Positions 46,475 to 56,166 of a stretch of DNA of 56,916 nucleotides are shown here, piece after piece. Made by a program: the position numbers and the translations under genes. A model generated the notes under the pieces. That model did not search any database and was not told the DNA's origin. It worked only from the letters and a program-made list of their open reading frames with translations. Within the stretch, counting starts at the first letter, position 1. Each line of letters begins with the position of its first letter. Source of the stretch: Clostridium sp. SM-530-WT-3G (lineage in GTDB: Bacteria; Bacillota; Clostridia; Clostridiales; Clostridiaceae); contig NZ_JABAGC010000019.1 of assembly GCF_012843905.1 (NCBI RefSeq), forward strand, positions 1 to 56,916, in the 5' to 3' direction.

Positions 46475-47932
46475 ATGGAGTTTTCAAAATATAAAGCTCA
46501 TGAATTAAAAGATTTAATAGCTAAAAAAGAAGCTTCTGTAGAAGAAGTTACAAAAGCTCATTTAGATAGAGTTGAAAGCGTAGATTCAAAAGTTGATGCG
46601 TTTTTATATGTTGCTAAAGAAGAAGCACTAAATGATGCTAAAGCTTTAGATGAAAAATTAAGCAGAGGAGAAGACCTAGGAGTATTAGGGGGAGTTCCTC
46701 TAGGAGTTAAAGATAATATAAGTGTTAAGGGAATGCAAAACACTTGTGCATCTAAAATATTAGAAGGATACATATCACCATATGATGCTACAGTTTCAGA
46801 AGCTGTTAAATCAGAAGGTGGAGTAATCTTAGGAAAATTAAACATGGATGAATTTGCAATGGGTTCATCAACTGAAAATTCAGCATTCAAAATCACAAGA
46901 AATCCTTGGGATTTAGATAGAGTACCAGGAGGATCATCAGGTGGATCTGCAGCAGCTGTTGCAGCTAATGAAGTTCCATTAGCTCTTGGAACAGACACAG
47001 GTGGATCTGTAAGACAACCAGCTTCATTTTGTGGTATAGTTGGACTTAAACCAACATACGGAAGAGTATCAAGAAGTGGGGTTGTAGCATATGGTTCTAC
47101 ACTTGACCAAGTTGGTACTTTAGGAAGAGATGTTAAAGATTGTGCTATGCTTACTCAAGCAATTGCTGGTATGGATCATAGAGATTCTACAACTGCTGAT
47201 ATTAAAGTTCCAAATTACTTTGATTCATTAAATACAGATATCAAAGGAAAGAAAATAGCAATTCCTAGTGAATTCTTTAAAGATGGATTAGATGAAAATG
47301 TTAAAAAAGCAGTTTATGATGCATTAAAAGTATTTGAAGCAAATGGTGCTGAAGTTAAAGAAGTTTCACTTCCACTTGCAGATTATGCTATATCAGCATA
47401 CTACTTAGTAGCATGTGCAGAAGCTTCATCAAACTTAGCTAGATTTGATGGTGTTAGATATGGTAGAAGAGCTAAAGATGTTGAAGATGCAGTAGATTTA
47501 TACTTCAAATCAAGAAGCGAAGGATTCGGAAAAGAAGTTAAGAAGAGAATAATGCTTGGTACATATGCATTATCAGCAGGATACTATGATGCATACTATA
47601 AGAAAGCATTAAAAGTTAGAAATCTTATAAAAGGTGAATTTGAAGAAATATTCAAAGATTTCGATGCAATAATATCACCAACAGCTCCAACTCCAGCTTA
47701 TAAAATAGGAGAAAAGAAAAATAATGCATTAGAAATGTACTTAGGTGATATATATACTGTACCAGTTAATATTGCAGGTATTCCAGCAATTTCACTTCCA
47801 TGTGGTTTAGCTGATGGACTTCCAGTAGGACTTCAAATTATGGGTAACTACTTTAAAGAAGATACATTATTCAATTTAGCTTACAGCTATGAACAATCAA
47901 CTAACTGGCATGAAATGCATCCAAACTTATAG
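46475..47932 (+). CDS. gatA: Asp/Glu-tRNA amidotransferase subunit A
   Basis: GatA releases ammonia from glutamine for the amidation of mischarged tRNA. The 485 residues are an amidase-signature enzyme with the Lys-Ser-Ser triad: Lys in [10 protein letters not shown] (about 73-82), Ser in [13 protein letters not shown], and the [14 protein letters not shown] stretch (about 151-164). The ATG at 46475 follows GGAGGG; the in-frame ATG at 46460 is inside that site's upstream region and unlikely. It is in the gatCAB operon. Confidence 0.97.
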   Translation: MEFSKYKAHELKDLIAKKEASVEEVTKAHLDRVESVDSKVDAFLYVAKEEALNDAKALDEKLSRGEDLGVLGGVPLGVKDNISVKGMQNTCASKILEGYISPYDATVSEAVKSEGGVILGKLNMDEFAMGSSTENSAFKITRNPWDLDRVPGGSSGGSAAAVAANEVPLALGTDTGGSVRQPASFCGIVGLKPTYGRVSRSGVVAYGSTLDQVGTLGRDVKDCAMLTQAIAGMDHRDSTTADIKVPNYFDSLNTDIKGKKIAIPSEFFKDGLDENVKKAVYDALKVFEANGAEVKEVSLPLADYAISAYYLVACAEASSNLARFDGVRYGRRAKDVEDAVDLYFKSRSEGFGKEVKKRIMLGTYALSAGYYDAYYKKALKVRNLIKGEFEEIFKDFDAIISPTAPTPAYKIGEKKNNALEMYLGDIYTVPVNIAGIPAISLPCGLADGLPVGLQIMGNYFKEDTLFNLAYSYEQSTNWHEMHPNL

Positions 47933-47951
47933 GGAGAAGGAGTGAAAACAA

Positions 47952-49382
47952 ATGGAATTTGAATCAGTCATTGGATTAGAAACACACGTAGAACTTTTAA
48001 CTAATACTAAAATGTATTGTGGTTGTGCTGTTGAATTTGGTGGAAAAGCGAATACTCATGTATGTCCAGTTTGTTTAGGACTTCCAGGTTCACTTCCACA
48101 ATTAAATAAACACGTTGTTGAATTAGGAATTAAAGCAGGTTTAGCTTTAAATTGTGAAATAACTAGAATAGGAAGAATGGATAGAAAGAACTATTTCTAC
48201 CCAGACTGTCCAAGAAACTATCAAATAACTCAGGATGAATTCCCACTTTGCAGAAATGGATATGTTGATATTGAACTTGAAAGTGGAGAAATCAAGAGAA
48301 TAGGAATTGAAAGAATTCATATAGAAGATGATGCTGCTAAGATATTACATACTAAAAGAGGAGCATTAATAGATTTTAACAGAGCTGGAGTTCCACTAAT
48401 AGAAGTTGTAACAAAACCAGATTTAAGAACTAAGGAAGAAGTTACTTTATACTTAACAAAACTTAAGAGCATACTATCAGCAGCTGGAATTTCAGACTGT
48501 AAGATGGAAGAAGGTTCATTAAGATGTGACGTTAATATTTCAGTTAGAGAAAAGGGAACTGAAAAACTTGGAGTAAGAACTGAAATTAAAAATGTTAACT
48601 CATTTAAATCAGTAGAAAAAGTTTTAGATTATGAATTTGAAAGACAAGTAAAAGCTGTAACTGAAGGGGAAGAAATGTTTGTTGAAACTAGAAAATGGGA
48701 TGAAGCAAACAATTTAACTGTAGTTATGAGAAGCAAAGAAGAAGCTAATGACTATAGATACTTCCCAGAAGGTGACTTAGTTACTTTAAATGTTTCTGAT
48801 GAATGGATAGAAGAAATAAGAAAGACAATTCCAGAACTTCCACATGAAAAGGAAAATAGATTCAGAAATGAATATGGATTACCTAAGTATGATGCTCATG
48901 TATTAACTTTAACTACTTCTATGGCAGATTTCTTTGATGAAGCAGCTAAGATTTCAGGAGATCCAAAGGCAGCATCAAACTGGATCATGGGTGATGTATC
49001 AAGACTTATGAAGATTGATAACACTTGGATTGAAGAACTTAAATTTACTCCAAAAGATATAGCTGAATTAATAGAAGTTATTAAAGATGGTACTATATCA
49101 TCAGCAATAGGTAAGCAAGTATTAGAAGCTATGTTTGAAAGCGGAAAATCACCTAAAACTATAATTGAAGAAAGAGGATTAAAAGTTAACAATGATGAAG
49201 GAGCAATCCTTGAAATGGTTAATAAAGTTTTAGATGAAAATCCTCAAGTAATAGAACAATTTAAAGCTGGTAAAGAAAGAATCTTAGGATTTGCAGTAGG
49301 TCAGGTTATGAAAGCAGCTAAAGGCCAAGCAAACCCAGGAATCGTTAATAAATTAGTTAGACAAGAAGTTGAAAAGAGATAA
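47952..49382 (+). CDS. gatB: Asp/Glu-tRNA amidotransferase subunit B
   Basis: GatB binds tRNA and activates its terminal carboxylate with ATP. The 476 residues start with VIGLETHVELLTNTKMYCGC. The zinc-site Cys (CGC...CPVC) follow, then RMDRKNYFYPDCPRNYQITQ, DFNRAGVPLIEVVTKPD, and the C-terminal YqeY-like tail domain with GQVMKAAKGQANPGIVNKLVRQEV. AGAAGGAG lies upstream. It is last in the operon, followed by a terminator. Confidence 0.97.
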   Translation: MEFESVIGLETHVELLTNTKMYCGCAVEFGGKANTHVCPVCLGLPGSLPQLNKHVVELGIKAGLALNCEITRIGRMDRKNYFYPDCPRNYQITQDEFPLCRNGYVDIELESGEIKRIGIERIHIEDDAAKILHTKRGALIDFNRAGVPLIEVVTKPDLRTKEEVTLYLTKLKSILSAAGISDCKMEEGSLRCDVNISVREKGTEKLGVRTEIKNVNSFKSVEKVLDYEFERQVKAVTEGEEMFVETRKWDEANNLTVVMRSKEEANDYRYFPEGDLVTLNVSDEWIEEIRKTIPELPHEKENRFRNEYGLPKYDAHVLTLTTSMADFFDEAAKISGDPKAASNWIMGDVSRLMKIDNTWIEELKFTPKDIAELIEVIKDGTISSAIGKQVLEAMFESGKSPKTIIEERGLKVNNDEGAILEMVNKVLDENPQVIEQFKAGKERILGFAVGQVMKAAKGQANPGIVNKLVRQEVEKR

Positions 49383-49399
49383 TTAATTTATATATAAGA

Positions 49400-49438
49400 A
49401 CTAACAGTAATTGAATTTTTGGTTGCTGTTAGTTTTTT
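49400..49438 (+). terminator. Terminator after gatB
   Basis: ACTAACAG and CTGTTAGT form an 8-bp stem with an 18-base spacer and are followed by seven T. Confidence 0.85.
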
Positions 49439-49580
49439 TGTTAAAAATTATAAGGTGGGAATAAGTATTCTTATTTGGAAAAAGAACACCTATTGGGCAT
49501 ATTCAATCTAATATGAAGAGCAACAGTTACTATTATTATAGGTATTATAGGAAATATTATAATTTTAATATATAGCTAGA

Positions 49581-49633
49581 TGTCCTCAAAATAATATGGT
49601 ATTCATAAGAAATATCATGTTATTTTGAGGACA
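49581..49633. other. 23-bp inverted repeat in the gatB downstream spacer
   Basis: Bases 49581-49603 pair with 49611-49633 over 23 positions, with only two G-U pairs and a seven-base loop. It begins TGTCCTCAAAATAA and ends TTATTTTGAGGACA. No clear T-run follows on either strand. It may end the minus-strand gene at 49711 or be a small palindromic insertion. The DNA just upstream (49,440-49,575) contains a hydrophobic fragment (ATVTIIIGIIGNIIILIYS) broken by stops that may be the tail of a lost gene. Confidence 0.6.
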
Positions 49634-49710
49634 CTACTTATTTGTTTTAGTGTTTTGTATTGTATCTTTTGAAATTGAAATACCTGCATTAAATTTTTTA
49701 TACAGTTATT

Positions 49711-50004
49711 TTAATGCTGTTTATTAATATTTGTTACATTGCTTAATCTATCATCATTGTCTTCAGTAAATTCAAAGTCTTCTTCGCCTGTAAGATAAGC
49801 ATATTTATCCTCACTATCTTCTTTTTTAGGCATGGAATTAGCAATAGAATTTAACTTTTGACTTATCTTTTCTAATATGTAATTTTGATATCGTGTTTGA
49901 CGATATGACTTTAAGAATACAATAAAACTCCATATTCCAATAAACATAAATACGCACATAAATAATATTGAAACTATTATAAAGGCGCCTGCTAAGTAAT
50001 GCAT
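49711..50004 (-). CDS. Small single-pass membrane protein, 97 residues
   Basis: One strong membrane helix (about 4-32) is followed by a basic helix (LKSYRQTRYQNYILEKISQKLNSI) that may form a coiled coil, and then an acidic tail (EEDFEFTEDNDD). The ATG has GAGGAGG seven bases upstream, so it is likely real. I do not recognise the family. It is divergent from the peptide-binding protein gene. Topology suggests a short outside end and a cytosolic tail; the role is unknown. Confidence 0.72.
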   Translation of the reverse strand: MHYLAGAFIIVSILFMCVFMFIGIWSFIVFLKSYRQTRYQNYILEKISQKLNSIANSMPKKEDSEDKYAYLTGEEDFEFTEDNDDRLSNVTNINKQH

Positions 50005-50240
50005 TAAAAAACCTCCTCAAAAAGATAATTCAATTATAACACATCCATGCTAACAGTTATTAATTATATACAAAATAAAATTTACTATACATGGGATGTG
50101 AAAAATTAATCAAAAGTTGTGAATGATTTTTGGCTGATTGTGATTAACTTTTAATTAATGTGTTAATACTTTTCATATAAAGTATATTACAAATTTAATA
50201 AAAAGTAATGTTGAAAATATGGGTGAAAAGGTGAGTAAGA

Positions 50241-51746
50241 GTGCGCAAATTTATAAAAAAATATTTTATAGTTCTATTTATATTTATAATTGTAATAATT
50301 TTAGGCGTGAATTTTATTGATAAAAATGATAGTAATGTATCAAGTACTAATGTTGCAAAAAGTATAACATATGGGGTTGAGGATATACCAGATGACTTAA
50401 CTACTATATCTAATCTCAATAGTTATGATACAGATATAATATGCGCTACTAGTAAAGGATTAGTCTGTAAAAATGCAAAAGGTGAAATTGTTCCATCATT
50501 AGCAAGTGAATATACAGTAAGCCCAGATGGGATTCAATATGAATTTAAAATAAGAGATGATATTTATTGGAGTAACAATTCTAAAATAACTGCAGAGGAT
50601 ATTATTGAATATTTTAGGCAGCTTATAAAAGAAGAAAAGGACGAAAATATAACTTCAATTTTGAATGTATATGGAGCTAGAGATTATAAAAATGGTAAAA
50701 ATACTTTTGATAAAAGTGTTGCAATAAAAGCACAAGATAATTCAATAATTATAAGGCTTAACCAAAGGGATGATAAATTCTTAGAGGAGCTTACAAAACC
50801 TCAATACAGAATAAGAAAGTATCTTATATTATGGAGAGATATAAAAAGGAATTATGATTCATTGATATATTCTGGAGATTATAAAATTGAAAGTGTAGGA
50901 AGTGAAAATATTACACTTAGAAAAAATGATAATAGTAATGCTAAATTAGATGTTATAAATATAATTAAGGATTCAAGTACAGAACAATCTATGGCTTCAT
51001 ATGAGATTGGTGGACGTGATATAGTTATAAATCCTCCATCAAGTGAATTAAATAAGCTTAAGGATGAAAATAACCTTATTACTATTCCAAAACCTTTAGG
51101 AGTATATCTTATTATTAATAATGATGGGAGTATTCCTATGCAGGGAAGAAGAGAAATATATAATAATATATATAAATCTATAGGAGAGTATCAAAATCTA
51201 AATAGCAGTGAATTTGATTTAGCAGAAGGATGTTACTTTAGAGAAGATAAGGAGAATTTAAATGTTATTCAGATAAGAAAAGTTAATTCTAATAAAGAAG
51301 GTAGTTGGTCAAGACCTCAAGTATTAACTATAATTGCTAAGGATGATAAATTAAATCGTATATTATGCAGAACTATAAAAGAATGGTTTGCAAAGAATAC
51401 AGAAATTACAGTAAAGTATAATCTTGCATCAGATGAAGAATTCAGTGATTATTATTTTACAAAGAAATATGACATGATACTTATGAGTAGTAGTGCAATA
51501 TATTCTGATAGAGAAAAATTCTATACTAATTTTGAAAAATATTTTAATGATACAGATAAAAAAATATTAGATAAAATAAGAGCTGAGGATAGTAATAAAA
51601 GCTATTATCCATTAGAAGAAAGTTTATTTAATAACTACAATATACTTCCTTTATGTTTTCAAAATGAAAATATAGCATTATCGAATAAGATTACATCTAT
51701 TAACTTTGATGGTAATGGGAATATTGATTTTAGCAACATAGAGTAA
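50241..51746 (+). CDS. Extracellular solute-binding protein, family 5, membrane-anchored
   Basis: The 501 residues start with a strong hydrophobic anchor (about 7-26) without a lipobox Cys. The oligopeptide-binding (SBP_bac_5) pattern follows: LASEYTVSPDGIQYEFKIRDDIYWSNNSKITAEDIIEYFRQLI (about 83-125), then YSGDYKIESVGSENITLRKN. The C-terminal half is divergent. Family members feed peptides to ABC transporters or act as sensors. Here no permease or ATPase gene is near, and the anchor is not that of a lipoprotein, so a sensing or orphan role is possible. GTG is the start with AAAGGTGAG six bases upstream. Confidence 0.85.
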   Translation: MRKFIKKYFIVLFIFIIVIILGVNFIDKNDSNVSSTNVAKSITYGVEDIPDDLTTISNLNSYDTDIICATSKGLVCKNAKGEIVPSLASEYTVSPDGIQYEFKIRDDIYWSNNSKITAEDIIEYFRQLIKEEKDENITSILNVYGARDYKNGKNTFDKSVAIKAQDNSIIIRLNQRDDKFLEELTKPQYRIRKYLILWRDIKRNYDSLIYSGDYKIESVGSENITLRKNDNSNAKLDVINIIKDSSTEQSMASYEIGGRDIVINPPSSELNKLKDENNLITIPKPLGVYLIINNDGSIPMQGRREIYNNIYKSIGEYQNLNSSEFDLAEGCYFREDKENLNVIQIRKVNSNKEGSWSRPQVLTIIAKDDKLNRILCRTIKEWFAKNTEITVKYNLASDEEFSDYYFTKKYDMILMSSSAIYSDREKFYTNFEKYFNDTDKKILDKIRAEDSNKSYYPLEESLFNNYNILPLCFQNENIALSNKITSINFDGNGNIDFSNIE

Positions 51747-51772
51747 AAATACTTAATTGATTCAACAAATAA

Positions 51773-51803
51773 AAGACCAGGATAGTATTTAATCCGGGTC
51801 TTC
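51773..51803 (+). terminator. Weak terminator after the binding-protein gene
   Basis: AAGACC-A-GGAT pairs with ATCC-G-GGTCTT, a stem of ten pairs with one mismatch; the T-run is poor. Convergent with the next gene. Confidence 0.7.
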
Positions 51804-51869
51804 AGTTATAATTAGTTTTAAATTTTTGTATATGAAAAAGTTTCTCATACTAAATAATAATTTTTAAAG

Positions 51870-53606
51870 TTATTTGTTCTTTGATTTTTTTGATTTTTGA
51901 TTTTTTTCGGTTTTAGGAAGAGAAGCATTTAATTTGATTTTTTCATTAACAGGTATAACTTCTGTAACGGGAATTTCATCTACTTGGGTAAGTTCTATAG
52001 AAGATATATTATTTTCATCTATATCGAGTTTTTTTGGATTATCTAAATTGTTTGAAAAAACTTTTTTATCATGTTTTAAATTTTTATTAATGTTATTATC
52101 TAATTTTAATATATTATCAGAATTATTATTGTTTGAGTTATTATTAGGAGTTTTACGGTTTTCAATATTTGTTTCTTGATTATTTGAATATTTTTTTGTA
52201 CCAGGTAATCCAAAGCCCATAATCTTTTTGATTTTATCTTTTAAAAGATAAATTATTAAATAAAAGCTAAACATATTTTTGTTGCTATCAAAAGAAAGTT
52301 TGCTTGCTGTAAATGTATCTTTTTTCTTTGAATAAGTAAGGTTTTTTATAAATATTGATGCGATTCCTGAACTCTTTGGAGTAGGAAGCATAGGCATTCT
52401 AAAATAAGTTTCTTCAAGCATATCATCAGCTCGAAGACTTAAGTTTTTATATCTTTCTACTTCATCTAAAGTAGGTGCATCTGGCCAGCTTGCTAAGAGG
52501 CCACTGTTTACATAGAATTTTCTATAGAATGCAGAAAGGACTGGTTTTAATTCGTTAGTTTTATCTTCCTCATATGAATATACTAAAAGACATAAGAGAT
52601 ATAGATTTATTTCTAAACACGAGTATTTAATTTCTTTTTTATCAGAAATTTTTACGAACATATTTTTATCGGAATTATATAAGCTTAATAATTTTTCGCT
52701 TACGTCTCTATAGCTATCTTTGAATGAAATAATTCCTGTATGTTTATAAGATTCTATAAGACATATAGAAAATAGAGCACAATCATCTAAATTATCAATA
52801 TAATAATCTTTCTCATCAAACTTGTTTATTAAAAAGTCTCCTAAATCAATTATAAGTTCCTTTGCAGCATGATTTTTTGAATATTTATAATATATATTTA
52901 ATGCTAATAAGATTTGAATATTTTCAGCAAATGATAAGTTGTATAATTCATCTTTATAATCTATAAACAAACTTAATATTTCATTTGCAAACTTAGAATA
53001 TTCAATGCTTTCAGTATCGTTTTTATTCAAATATGAGTATAGAAAATAAGCATCCATCATAAAAGCTTGATCAGAAAATTTGAATTTATCATCTTTATTT
53101 ATTAATGAATAACCCTTTGAATTTGCTTCAGAAGTATTCTTTTTACTTACGAAAAGACCTTCATCATTTCTTAAATTTTCAGAATAGAACTGGAGTTGCT
53201 CCTTTGCTAGATACAAGTAAGGTTTTTCTAGTGAAATTACATTACGGTTATCATTAGAATAGTTTGAATAGTAATTACTCAATTCGAGAAGACAAAGTGT
53301 CATAAAAGCATTAGTTGATGGGTTGATTTCTTTCCTAAAAGATGATTCATCAAATCCATGACTTGTTTTGCTGTGGATGAACATAGGTGAAGCTTTTCTA
53401 TATAAGCATAATAGTGGAGAAAAGTTATTTAGTATGCTAATATCATTTATAGAAGATTTTTTTGAACTTCTAATTTGTGCAAGTAGACCACATTTTGAGT
53501 TAAGGACTAGTGTTTTTACTGATTCTTTTGATAAGTAAAAAAGCTGGCCGCTTATTTCATTTTGAGAAAGACTATTCATTCTAAAAAATGGTCCAATATA
53601 TCTCAA
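51870..53606 (-). CDS. Unrecognised 578-residue helical protein with Asn/Lys-rich tail
   Basis: I do not recognise this protein. Residues about 1-440 are helix-rich with regularly spaced aromatic helices (TNAFMTLCLLELSNYY, DQAFMMDAYFLYSYL, FAENIQILLALNIYYKY, DDCALFSICLIESYKH). They look like an (alpha/alpha) toroid such as six-hairpin glycosidases or thioredoxin-associated glycosyl proteins. SGLLASWPDAPTLDEVERY stands out as a conserved-looking loop. Residues about 460-578 are Asn/Ser/Lys-rich and disordered, ending in a Lys run. No signal peptide is present. TTG at 53606 is the preferred start, six bases after AGAGGTG; a GTG at 53615 overlaps that site. It is monocistronic. Confidence 0.75.
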   Translation of the reverse strand: MRYIGPFFRMNSLSQNEISGQLFYLSKESVKTLVLNSKCGLLAQIRSSKKSSINDISILNNFSPLLCLYRKASPMFIHSKTSHGFDESSFRKEINPSTNAFMTLCLLELSNYYSNYSNDNRNVISLEKPYLYLAKEQLQFYSENLRNDEGLFVSKKNTSEANSKGYSLINKDDKFKFSDQAFMMDAYFLYSYLNKNDTESIEYSKFANEILSLFIDYKDELYNLSFAENIQILLALNIYYKYSKNHAAKELIIDLGDFLINKFDEKDYYIDNLDDCALFSICLIESYKHTGIISFKDSYRDVSEKLLSLYNSDKNMFVKISDKKEIKYSCLEINLYLLCLLVYSYEEDKTNELKPVLSAFYRKFYVNSGLLASWPDAPTLDEVERYKNLSLRADDMLEETYFRMPMLPTPKSSGIASIFIKNLTYSKKKDTFTASKLSFDSNKNMFSFYLIIYLLKDKIKKIMGFGLPGTKKYSNNQETNIENRKTPNNNSNNNNSDNILKLDNNINKNLKHDKKVFSNNLDNPKKLDIDENNISSIELTQVDEIPVTEVIPVNEKIKLNASLPKTEKNQKSKKSKNK

Positions 53607-53879
53607 TGTATACACCTCTCATAAAATTCTCATCTTATTCATTAATATGAGGAAATAGTTAAAAAAGTGCATAGAAATAATAATAACTACATGAAAGTGG
53701 AATTATAAACACAAGATTTTAGGATATAGGACAAGTTATTTGTATTATATATTACTGAAAAGAGTATAGTAAATTTATAATTAATTCTTTAAAAGTTATA
53801 TTTTCTTAAATATGTACTTATTAAAATTGTAATAGTAGTAAATCAGCAAGTTCATAAAATAAAAATGAAATAGTATAAG

Positions 53880-53910
53880 TTATTTATAGTTAATTAATAA
53901 CTATAAATAA
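53880..53910. other. 13-bp palindrome before the XTP/dITP pyrophosphatase gene
   Basis: TTATTTATAGTTA and TAACTATAAATAA are exact inverse complements with a five-base spacer, ending about ten bases before the ribosome binding site. It could be an operator or a leader hairpin. The rest of the spacer (53607-53879) shows only A/T-rich DNA. Confidence 0.55.
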
Positions 53911-53933
53911 ACAGTCAATGGAGGAAGATATCA

Positions 53934-54545
53934 ATGAAAAAACTCATTTTAGCAAGTAATAATCAAAAGAAGATCAAGGAAATAAAAGAAATATTAAAGG
54001 ATGTAAATATTGAAGTTAAATCTTTAAAAGATGAAAATATAAATATTGATGTTGTTGAAGATGGAGCTACGTTTGAAGAAAATGCAAAGAAAAAAGCTAA
54101 AGAAATTAGAGAGTTTTTAATTAATAGAGGAGATAAGAATTTTATAGTTTTGTCAGATGATTCTGGGCTTATGGTAGATTATTTAAATGGTGCTCCTGGA
54201 GTTTATTCTGCTAGATATGCAGGGGAGCATGGGAATGATTCTGAAAATAATAAAAAGCTTTTAAAAGAATTAAAAGATGTACCTGAAGAAAAAAGAGGTG
54301 CTAAATTTGTATGCCAAGTAGCTATATTTGATGAAAATGGAGATTATTATACAGCTAGAGGTGAAGTTAAGGGAAGAATTATAGAAGAGTTACAAGGAGA
54401 AGGAGGATTTGGATATGATCCATTATTCTTTTATGAGCCTTTAAATGAAACATTTGGAGAGTTAAGTGCAGAGGCTAAAAATAAAATCAGCCATAGAGGA
54501 GAAGCTCTAAAACAAGTAAAAGATATAATTATTAAATTAGTTTAA
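53934..54545 (+). CDS. rdgB: XTP/dITP pyrophosphatase (RdgB/HAM1 family)
   Basis: The enzyme hydrolyses deaminated purine triphosphates (dITP, XTP) and keeps them out of DNA. The 203 residues contain ILASNNQKKIKEIKEIL (about 4-20), the Glu-rich FEENAKKKA, LSDDSGLMVDYLNGAPGVYSARYAG (about 77-101) and GFGYDPLFFYEPLNETFGELSAEAKNKISHRGEA near the end. GGAGGAAG precedes the ATG. It forms a two-gene unit with the phosphodiesterase 44 bp downstream. Confidence 0.96.
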   Translation: MKKLILASNNQKKIKEIKEILKDVNIEVKSLKDENINIDVVEDGATFEENAKKKAKEIREFLINRGDKNFIVLSDDSGLMVDYLNGAPGVYSARYAGEHGNDSENNKKLLKELKDVPEEKRGAKFVCQVAIFDENGDYYTARGEVKGRIIEELQGEGGFGYDPLFFYEPLNETFGELSAEAKNKISHRGEALKQVKDIIIKLV

Positions 54546-54589
54546 TAGTAAAGTTAATAATATATTATTGTAAACAGGGGGACTATAAA

Positions 54590-55069
54590 ATGTTAATTGC
54601 AGTTGTAAGTGATACACATAGAGTTAAAAGATACATAAATTTAGCAAAGGATGCTATAAAGGATGCTGATATATTAATTCACTTAGGAGATAATATTGAT
54701 GATGTAGAACTTCTTAAAGAAGGATTTAGTGGGGAGGTATATGCTGTAGCAGGAAACTGTGACTTTTCAGCAAAATATCCTAAGGAAGGTATATTAGAGT
54801 TAAATGGAAGAAAGATATTCTATACTCATGGAGATTTATATGGAGTGAAGAGCACAATAAATAATATATATTATAGAGGGTGTGAGCTTGGAGCAGATAT
54901 AGTTTTATTTGGTCATACACATGAGCAGGGAATAGAGAAAACTGATAATCTTATACTTATGAATCCAGGAAGCGTATCTCTTCCAAGATTAAGAGGAAGA
55001 TATGTTGGAATGATTGACATTAATGATGAAGGTGAAATTGATACATATCTAAAGGAAATTAAAGGATAG
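54590..55069 (+). CDS. Metallophosphoesterase, YfcE/MJ0936 family
   Basis: The 159-residue phosphodiesterase has all metal-site motifs of the calcineurin-like fold: VVSDTHRV (about 4-11), HLGDNIDD (about 31-38), AGNCD, THGD and GHTHEQG. Relatives cleave simple phosphodiesters and the natural substrate is unknown. It follows rdgB, a pairing common in Firmicutes. A ribosome binding site CAGGGGGA is present and a terminator lies ten bases after the stop. Confidence 0.93.
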   Translation: MLIAVVSDTHRVKRYINLAKDAIKDADILIHLGDNIDDVELLKEGFSGEVYAVAGNCDFSAKYPKEGILELNGRKIFYTHGDLYGVKSTINNIYYRGCELGADIVLFGHTHEQGIEKTDNLILMNPGSVSLPRLRGRYVGMIDINDEGEIDTYLKEIKG

Positions 55070-55078
55070 AATAAGAAG

Positions 55079-55107
55079 GAGTGCATTTTAAGAATGTACT
55101 CTTTTTA
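55079..55107 (+). terminator. Terminator after the phosphodiesterase gene
   Basis: GAGTGCATT pairs with AATGTACTC (one wobble), loop of five, then five T. The following spacer to 55,360 holds A/T-rich DNA with no gene. Confidence 0.88.
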
Positions 55108-55367
55108 TTTGTATTTTTGTAAGATAAAGAATTATATTTTTAAGTTGTATTGATAATTTGAACTAGAAAATAATATTGATAATTTTTCAATAAATCTAAA
55201 ACCTATTATCTTAAAATTAACAATAAATAATGTATTTTATAAGATATTTTTAGAATATTTTTTATTAAAACAGAGAGGATTTTTATCAAATATCAGAAAA
55301 AAACACTGGTGAAAGTGGCATTATTACTAGGGGTAGAAAAGTTTATAAAAAAAATTAAAAAAAAGTG

Positions 55368-55396
55368 TTGACGAAACGTAAATGATATTGTAGAAT
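55368..55396 (+). promoter_or_regulatory. Promoter of the tRNA cluster
   Basis: TTGACG (55368-55373) and TAGAAT (55391-55396) have exact 17-bp spacing, about 57 bp before the first tRNA gene. Confidence 0.82.
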
Positions 55397-55452
55397 AAAT
55401 CTTGTCGCTGATGAGTACAGCAACAAAATAAAAGATATTGAAGAGAGTACAA

Positions 55453-55528
55453 CGGGGTGTGGCGCAGCTGGGAGCGCGCGACGTTTGGGACGTTGAGGTC
55501 GCAGGTTCGATCCCTGTCACCCCGACCA
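55453..55528 (+). tRNA. tRNA-Pro (TGG), first copy
   Basis: Cloverleaf of 76 bases with CCA encoded. Acceptor CGGGGTG pairs with CACCCCG; the anticodon loop TTTGGGA holds TGG. It is identical to the copy at 55876. Confidence 0.97.
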
Positions 55529-55556
55529 TTAATCTTGAATGATTAATCTTCAATAT

Positions 55557-55630
55557 GCAGGTATCGTATATCGGTAATACTCCAGCCTTCCAAGCTGGCA
55601 AGGTGGGTTCGATTCCCACTACCTGCTCCA
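55557..55630 (+). tRNA. tRNA-Gly (TCC), first copy
   Basis: Cloverleaf of 74 bases with CCA. Acceptor GCAGGTA/TACCTGC; loop CTTCCAA holds TCC. Two further copies lie at 55986 and 56598. Confidence 0.97.
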
Positions 55631-55681
55631 TTTCAAGATATTCAAGCAGAGGCTTTGCGGCAGAGACGTTTGAAAAAAGTC

Positions 55682-55764
55682 TTGACAAAGTTCGAAAGAA
55701 AGTTTAAAATAATAAACGTTCTGAAAAACAAAAACTTGACATAAACTTAATAAAGGTTTATAAT
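55682..55764 (+). promoter_or_regulatory. Two tandem promoters inside the tRNA cluster
   Basis: TTGACA (55682-55687) with TAAAAT (55705-55710), and TTGACA (55736-55741) with TATAAT (55759-55764), both have 17-bp spacing; the second is a full consensus promoter. They drive the tRNA-Arg gene at 55792 and those downstream. Confidence 0.88.
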
Positions 55765-55791
55765 GATAAAGGTCTTGTAACAAGACAGTAT

Positions 55792-55868
<77 letters not shown>

Positions 55869-55875
55869 TTTAAAC

Positions 55876-55951
55876 CGGGGTGTGGCGCAGCTGGGAGCGC
55901 GCGACGTTTGGGACGTTGAGGTCGCAGGTTCGATCCCTGTCACCCCGACCA
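55876..55951 (+). tRNA. tRNA-Pro (TGG), second copy
   Basis: Identical to the gene at 55453, with CCA encoded. It begins the second Pro-Gly-Arg trio, seven bases after the first tRNA-Arg. Confidence 0.97.
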
Positions 55952-55985
55952 TTTAAAAATGGTTTTTGATAAAATAATATAGTAT

Positions 55986-56059
55986 GCAGGTATCGTATAT
56001 CGGTAATACTCCAGCCTTCCAAGCTGGCAAGGTGGGTTCGATTCCCACTACCTGCTCCA
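55986..56059 (+). tRNA. tRNA-Gly (TCC), second copy
   Basis: Identical to the gene at 55557, 74 bases with CCA. Confidence 0.97.
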
Positions 56060-56086
56060 TTACAAACGTAAGTTTGTCTAACATAT

Positions 56087-56163
<77 letters not shown>

Positions 56164-56166
56164 TGT

